This document shows, one piece after another, positions 62,213-64,000 of a stretch of DNA of 64,000 nucleotides (its first letter is position 1; each line of letters begins with the position of its first letter). The DNA lies in NCBI RefSeq assembly GCF_017086365.1, contig NZ_CP070969.1, positions 2,914,001-2,978,000 on the forward strand. Direction: 5' to 3'. The notes beneath the pieces were generated by a model. It saw only the letters and a program-made list of their open reading frames with translations. It searched no databases and was not told the DNA's origin. The DNA comes from Paenibacillus tianjinensis. Its GTDB lineage: Bacteria > Bacillota > Bacilli > Paenibacillales > Paenibacillaceae. Position numbers and translations under genes: made by a program.

Positions 62213-63130
62213 ACCAGCTAAGAGTTCTTCCGGCATTTCCCTAACTTTAATATCCTCGCCCAGGAAAAGCAGCCAGCTGGTTATCTCAGTCAATTCCTCA
62301 GGCTTATTTACATGAATAAAGGTCTTCAGAATCGCTGTGGTTTGGTAAGGATTCGTATAGGATAGTGACACTTTTAAGGGATGGTATTTCTTAAATTGGG
62401 CAATGGCGTTTGGACCGAGCTCCAGAACAAGATTGATTGCCTCTTCCTGCTTACTTAGGTTCTCAAAAATCTTTTTTTTGCTTACTCTTTTTTTCTCGGG
62501 GTAGGGAATGACATTAGTAAGATGGTCGACAGGATAGATCTCTTTCATTTCATTCTTCAGGTTAAAGGCTTCAATCAGCCAAAGGCTTTTATCACGGTAA
62601 AGGTGCAGGAGATAAATAGGATAAGTTTCTTCCTTTGTGCTAATCAATAAATAGCTGTCCAATAAAAGGATCTGGATCAGTTTTTCCAGCATGGGATGCG
62701 GCAGATCCGAAAGATCCAGCAGGTCTGGATTACTCGGATTGGTCCCTTCAAACAGCAGGATCTGATTTAAAAGAAACAGGTCTTCCTGCTGATTTTCTGA
62801 AATGAGGCCCAATAATTTCTCCGTTAAAGACTGACGGCTCTGAAGATAGGGGAGTTGGAGATTTCTTGTGGCCATAAAGGCAATGAATAGAGCTTTGACC
62901 TCATTGCCGGTAAAACGGACCGCGGGAAGGACCGAGTTGCGCATGACAGAGTATCCTCCATCCCTACCGACTTCTGCAACAAGCGGCATGCCCAGGGCCT
63001 CAATTTCCCTGATATCCCTAATGGCGGTCGAACGGGAGATATTAAATTCACGCATGATTTCAGAAATAGTAAAGTGGGCACGGTTGTTGATATACCGCAT
63101 GATGATATTAATCCGCTCAACTTTTTTCAT
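62177..63130 (-). CDS. YafY/YobV-type regulator (HTH_11 plus WYL domain)
   Basis: 317 aa. The N-terminal HTH reads RYINNRAHFTISEIMREFNI, then SRSTAIRDIREIEALGMPLV and the wing GGYSV, typical of DeoR-like HTH_11 proteins. The WYL ligand-binding domain is represented by YPIYLLHLYRDKSLWLIEAF, and a WCX-type tail follows. It is divergent from a YobU-like gene, the same pairing as yobV-yobU in B. subtilis. Its last 36 nt overlap the end of gshF on the opposite strand. Confidence 0.85.
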   Translation of the reverse strand: MKKVERINIIMRYINNRAHFTISEIMREFNISRSTAIRDIREIEALGMPLVAEVGRDGGYSVMRNSVLPAVRFTGNEVKALFIAFMATRNLQLPYLQSRQSLTEKLLGLISENQQEDLFLLNQILLFEGTNPSNPDLLDLSDLPHPMLEKLIQILLLDSYLLISTKEETYPIYLLHLYRDKSLWLIEAFNLKNEMKEIYPVDHLTNVIPYPEKKRVSKKKIFENLSKQEEAINLVLELGPNAIAQFKKYHPLKVSLSYTNPYQTTAILKTFIHVNKPEELTEITSWLLFLGEDIKVREMPEELLAGLQKRLHIYGSE

Positions 63131-63155
63131 GGGAGCTCCTAAACAGTATCACTAT

Positions 63156-63183
63156 TTGACATGATTTAAGGCTATCATATAAC
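63156..63183 (+). promoter_or_regulatory. Promoter of the YobU-like gene
   Basis: TTGACA (63156-63161), 16-nt spacer, TATAAC (63178-63183). Confidence 0.65.
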
Positions 63184-63229
63184 TATTAAGTGCTAAAGAC
63201 AAATCCAGAAGAAAAGGAAGGGATTGAAC

Positions 63230-63709
63230 ATGACTCTATTTACCCTGGAAGAAAAAGAAGGCTTTACAGTTGTAGGTTTAGGAACTGAGCTTAAGAGTGA
63301 TTACACAGACTATGCGGGTATTAACAAAGAAAAGACCGAATTTTGGGAGGCCGTCAGCCAGGATGGAAGACTGGATTATTTAAAAGGCATTGCCGTGAAT
63401 GACTACATTTTTGCCGTGAATGAAGCAGTGAACAATAAGATGATGCATTATGCAGGTGTCATGACGGATGCTGCGGCACCTGAAGACGCCAGAGTGATCC
63501 AATTTCCAAAAGGGCCTTATCTGGTGGTTAAAGGGGAAGCGAAGACAGCTGATGAATTAACTAATAAGCTGGCCGGGGTTGCCTTTGGTCAAGCCTTGCC
63601 GGAAGCCAAGAATTTCGCCTATGTAGGAGGGCCGAACACAACAGCCCTGATGGGGCAGCGAAACGGCCAGGTTTATGGTGAAATGTGGATTCCTGTAGTG
63701 AAAAAATAA
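63230..63709 (+). CDS. GyrI-like/YobU-like effector-binding domain protein
   Basis: 159 aa from ATG 63230 (AAGGAAGGG upstream); the in-frame TTG at 63224 is less likely. It has the tandem SHS2-type GyrI-like fold: LEEKEGFTVVGLGTELKSDY, MMHYAGVMTD, VIQFPKGPYLVVKGEAKTAD, and the end GQVYGEMWIPV. Such stand-alone domains bind small cationic or aromatic compounds, sometimes hydrolysing them. It is divergent from the WYL regulator that probably controls it. Confidence 0.83.
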   Translation: MTLFTLEEKEGFTVVGLGTELKSDYTDYAGINKEKTEFWEAVSQDGRLDYLKGIAVNDYIFAVNEAVNNKMMHYAGVMTDAAAPEDARVIQFPKGPYLVVKGEAKTADELTNKLAGVAFGQALPEAKNFAYVGGPNTTALMGQRNGQVYGEMWIPVVKK

Positions 63710-63731
63710 AGAGATAAAAGGAGGCAGGGGC

Positions 63732-64000
63732 ATGTCCTATATCGTTGATTTTAAAAATGTGTCTACAAGTGGTTTAGAGTCTTCACCCGTTGCAGAAGCG
63801 CTTGCCGGTTTGCGTGCGAACGAAGCCCGTTACTTTAATAACAAATACAAGCATGAATTTACCGTTGTACCCGCCAGCGAAAGCCAGGAGACCCTTGACT
63901 ATGTGAACCGGATTTTGAAAACAGAACGTGATCTAGAATTTGCGGCCAAGCCTTTAGAAACTTCGCGTTTTCAAGTGGAGAATATCCGGTTTGCCTACGT
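63732..64000 (+). CDS. Unidentified protein, cut by the window end
   Basis: 89 complete codons visible from ATG 63732, with AGGAGGCAGGGG upstream. The product opens MSYIVDFKNVSTSGLESSPV and continues as a soluble alpha/beta protein (AEALAGLRANEARYFNNKYK; TVVPASESQETLDYVNRILK). No motif I recognise. It is 22 nt behind the YobU-like gene and probably in the same operon. Confidence 0.7.
   Translation, partial: MSYIVDFKNVSTSGLESSPVAEALAGLRANEARYFNNKYKHEFTVVPASESQETLDYVNRILKTERDLEFAAKPLETSRFQVENIRFAY

Noticed and set aside
1..64000. Insertion sequences, prophage, CRISPR arrays, tRNA or rRNA genes
   Set aside because: No transposase or integrase motif, no regularly spaced repeats and no cloverleaf or rRNA sequence were recognised.

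Overview
The window looks like a chromosomal segment of a Paenibacillus-type Firmicute. The signs are moderate GC, strong AGGAGG-type ribosome binding sites, frequent TTG/GTG starts, sigma-A promoters, CcpA (cre) sites, and many genes whose closest recognisable relatives are Bacillus subtilis genes (ydeI, yojF-yojG, lutABC, nrdIEF, rnjA, yobU/yobV-like). I see no rRNA, tRNA, CRISPR array, prophage or transposase. The window is ordinary chromosome with a large sugar-catabolic and regulatory load, plus several visibly decayed genes.

Layout. 1-157: a decayed DedA membrane-protein end. 265-7379: a GNAT domain fused to a large beta-rich protein, an amidohydrolase, a DAO-type flavoenzyme, a MarR regulator and an MFS exporter with two matching operator palindromes at its promoter. 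7551-10275: an amino acid permease, a LysE exporter that appears to start at ATT, and a DUF3231 gene split by an in-frame TAG. 10364-12555: RNase J and a YjbR-family protein. 12692-28007 is a carbohydrate block: an RpiR regulator divergent from two Gfo/Idh/MocA dehydrogenases and a GH2 enzyme; a LacI regulator with a GH38 alpha-mannosidase, each preceded by the same palindrome; a ROK regulator; YdeI; and a GH5 glucanase behind a cre site. 28031-33564: LysE plus a deleted LysR, a three-gene amino acid ABC transporter, and a yojF-bshB2 (bacillithiol) operon.

33619-40599: a divergent LysR/MFS pair, a GNAT, AraC and SDR genes, the first 18 codons of a lost UvrA-like gene, cardiolipin synthase and a small conserved-looking ORF. 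40661-44091: nrdIEF, the class Ib ribonucleotide reductase, under two NrdR boxes. 44414-50908: a PNPOx-like stress protein, an epoxide hydrolase, LysR, and the zwf-tal-gnd pentose phosphate operon. 51521-55997: lutABC (lactate oxidation) divergent from aldA (lactaldehyde dehydrogenase) with a perfect cre site, which together suggest a lactaldehyde-to-pyruvate route. 56113-59144: GNAT, glycerophosphodiesterase, a serine hydrolase and a 43-aa protein. 59272-62212: ArsR and bifunctional glutathione synthetase GshF, each preceded by the same ATCAAA/TTTGAT palindrome; a 221-bp element with terminal inverted repeats and a long internal hairpin lies between operator and gshF. 62177-64000: a YobV-like WYL regulator divergent from a YobU-like effector-binding protein and an unidentified gene cut by the window end.

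The most notable points are the palindromic element in the gshF leader, the coexistence of glutathione and bacillithiol genes, the ATT start, the GNAT giant, a Cys-cluster protein with a deoxyribosyltransferase-like fold lacking its catalytic Glu, and four disrupted genes in 64 kb.
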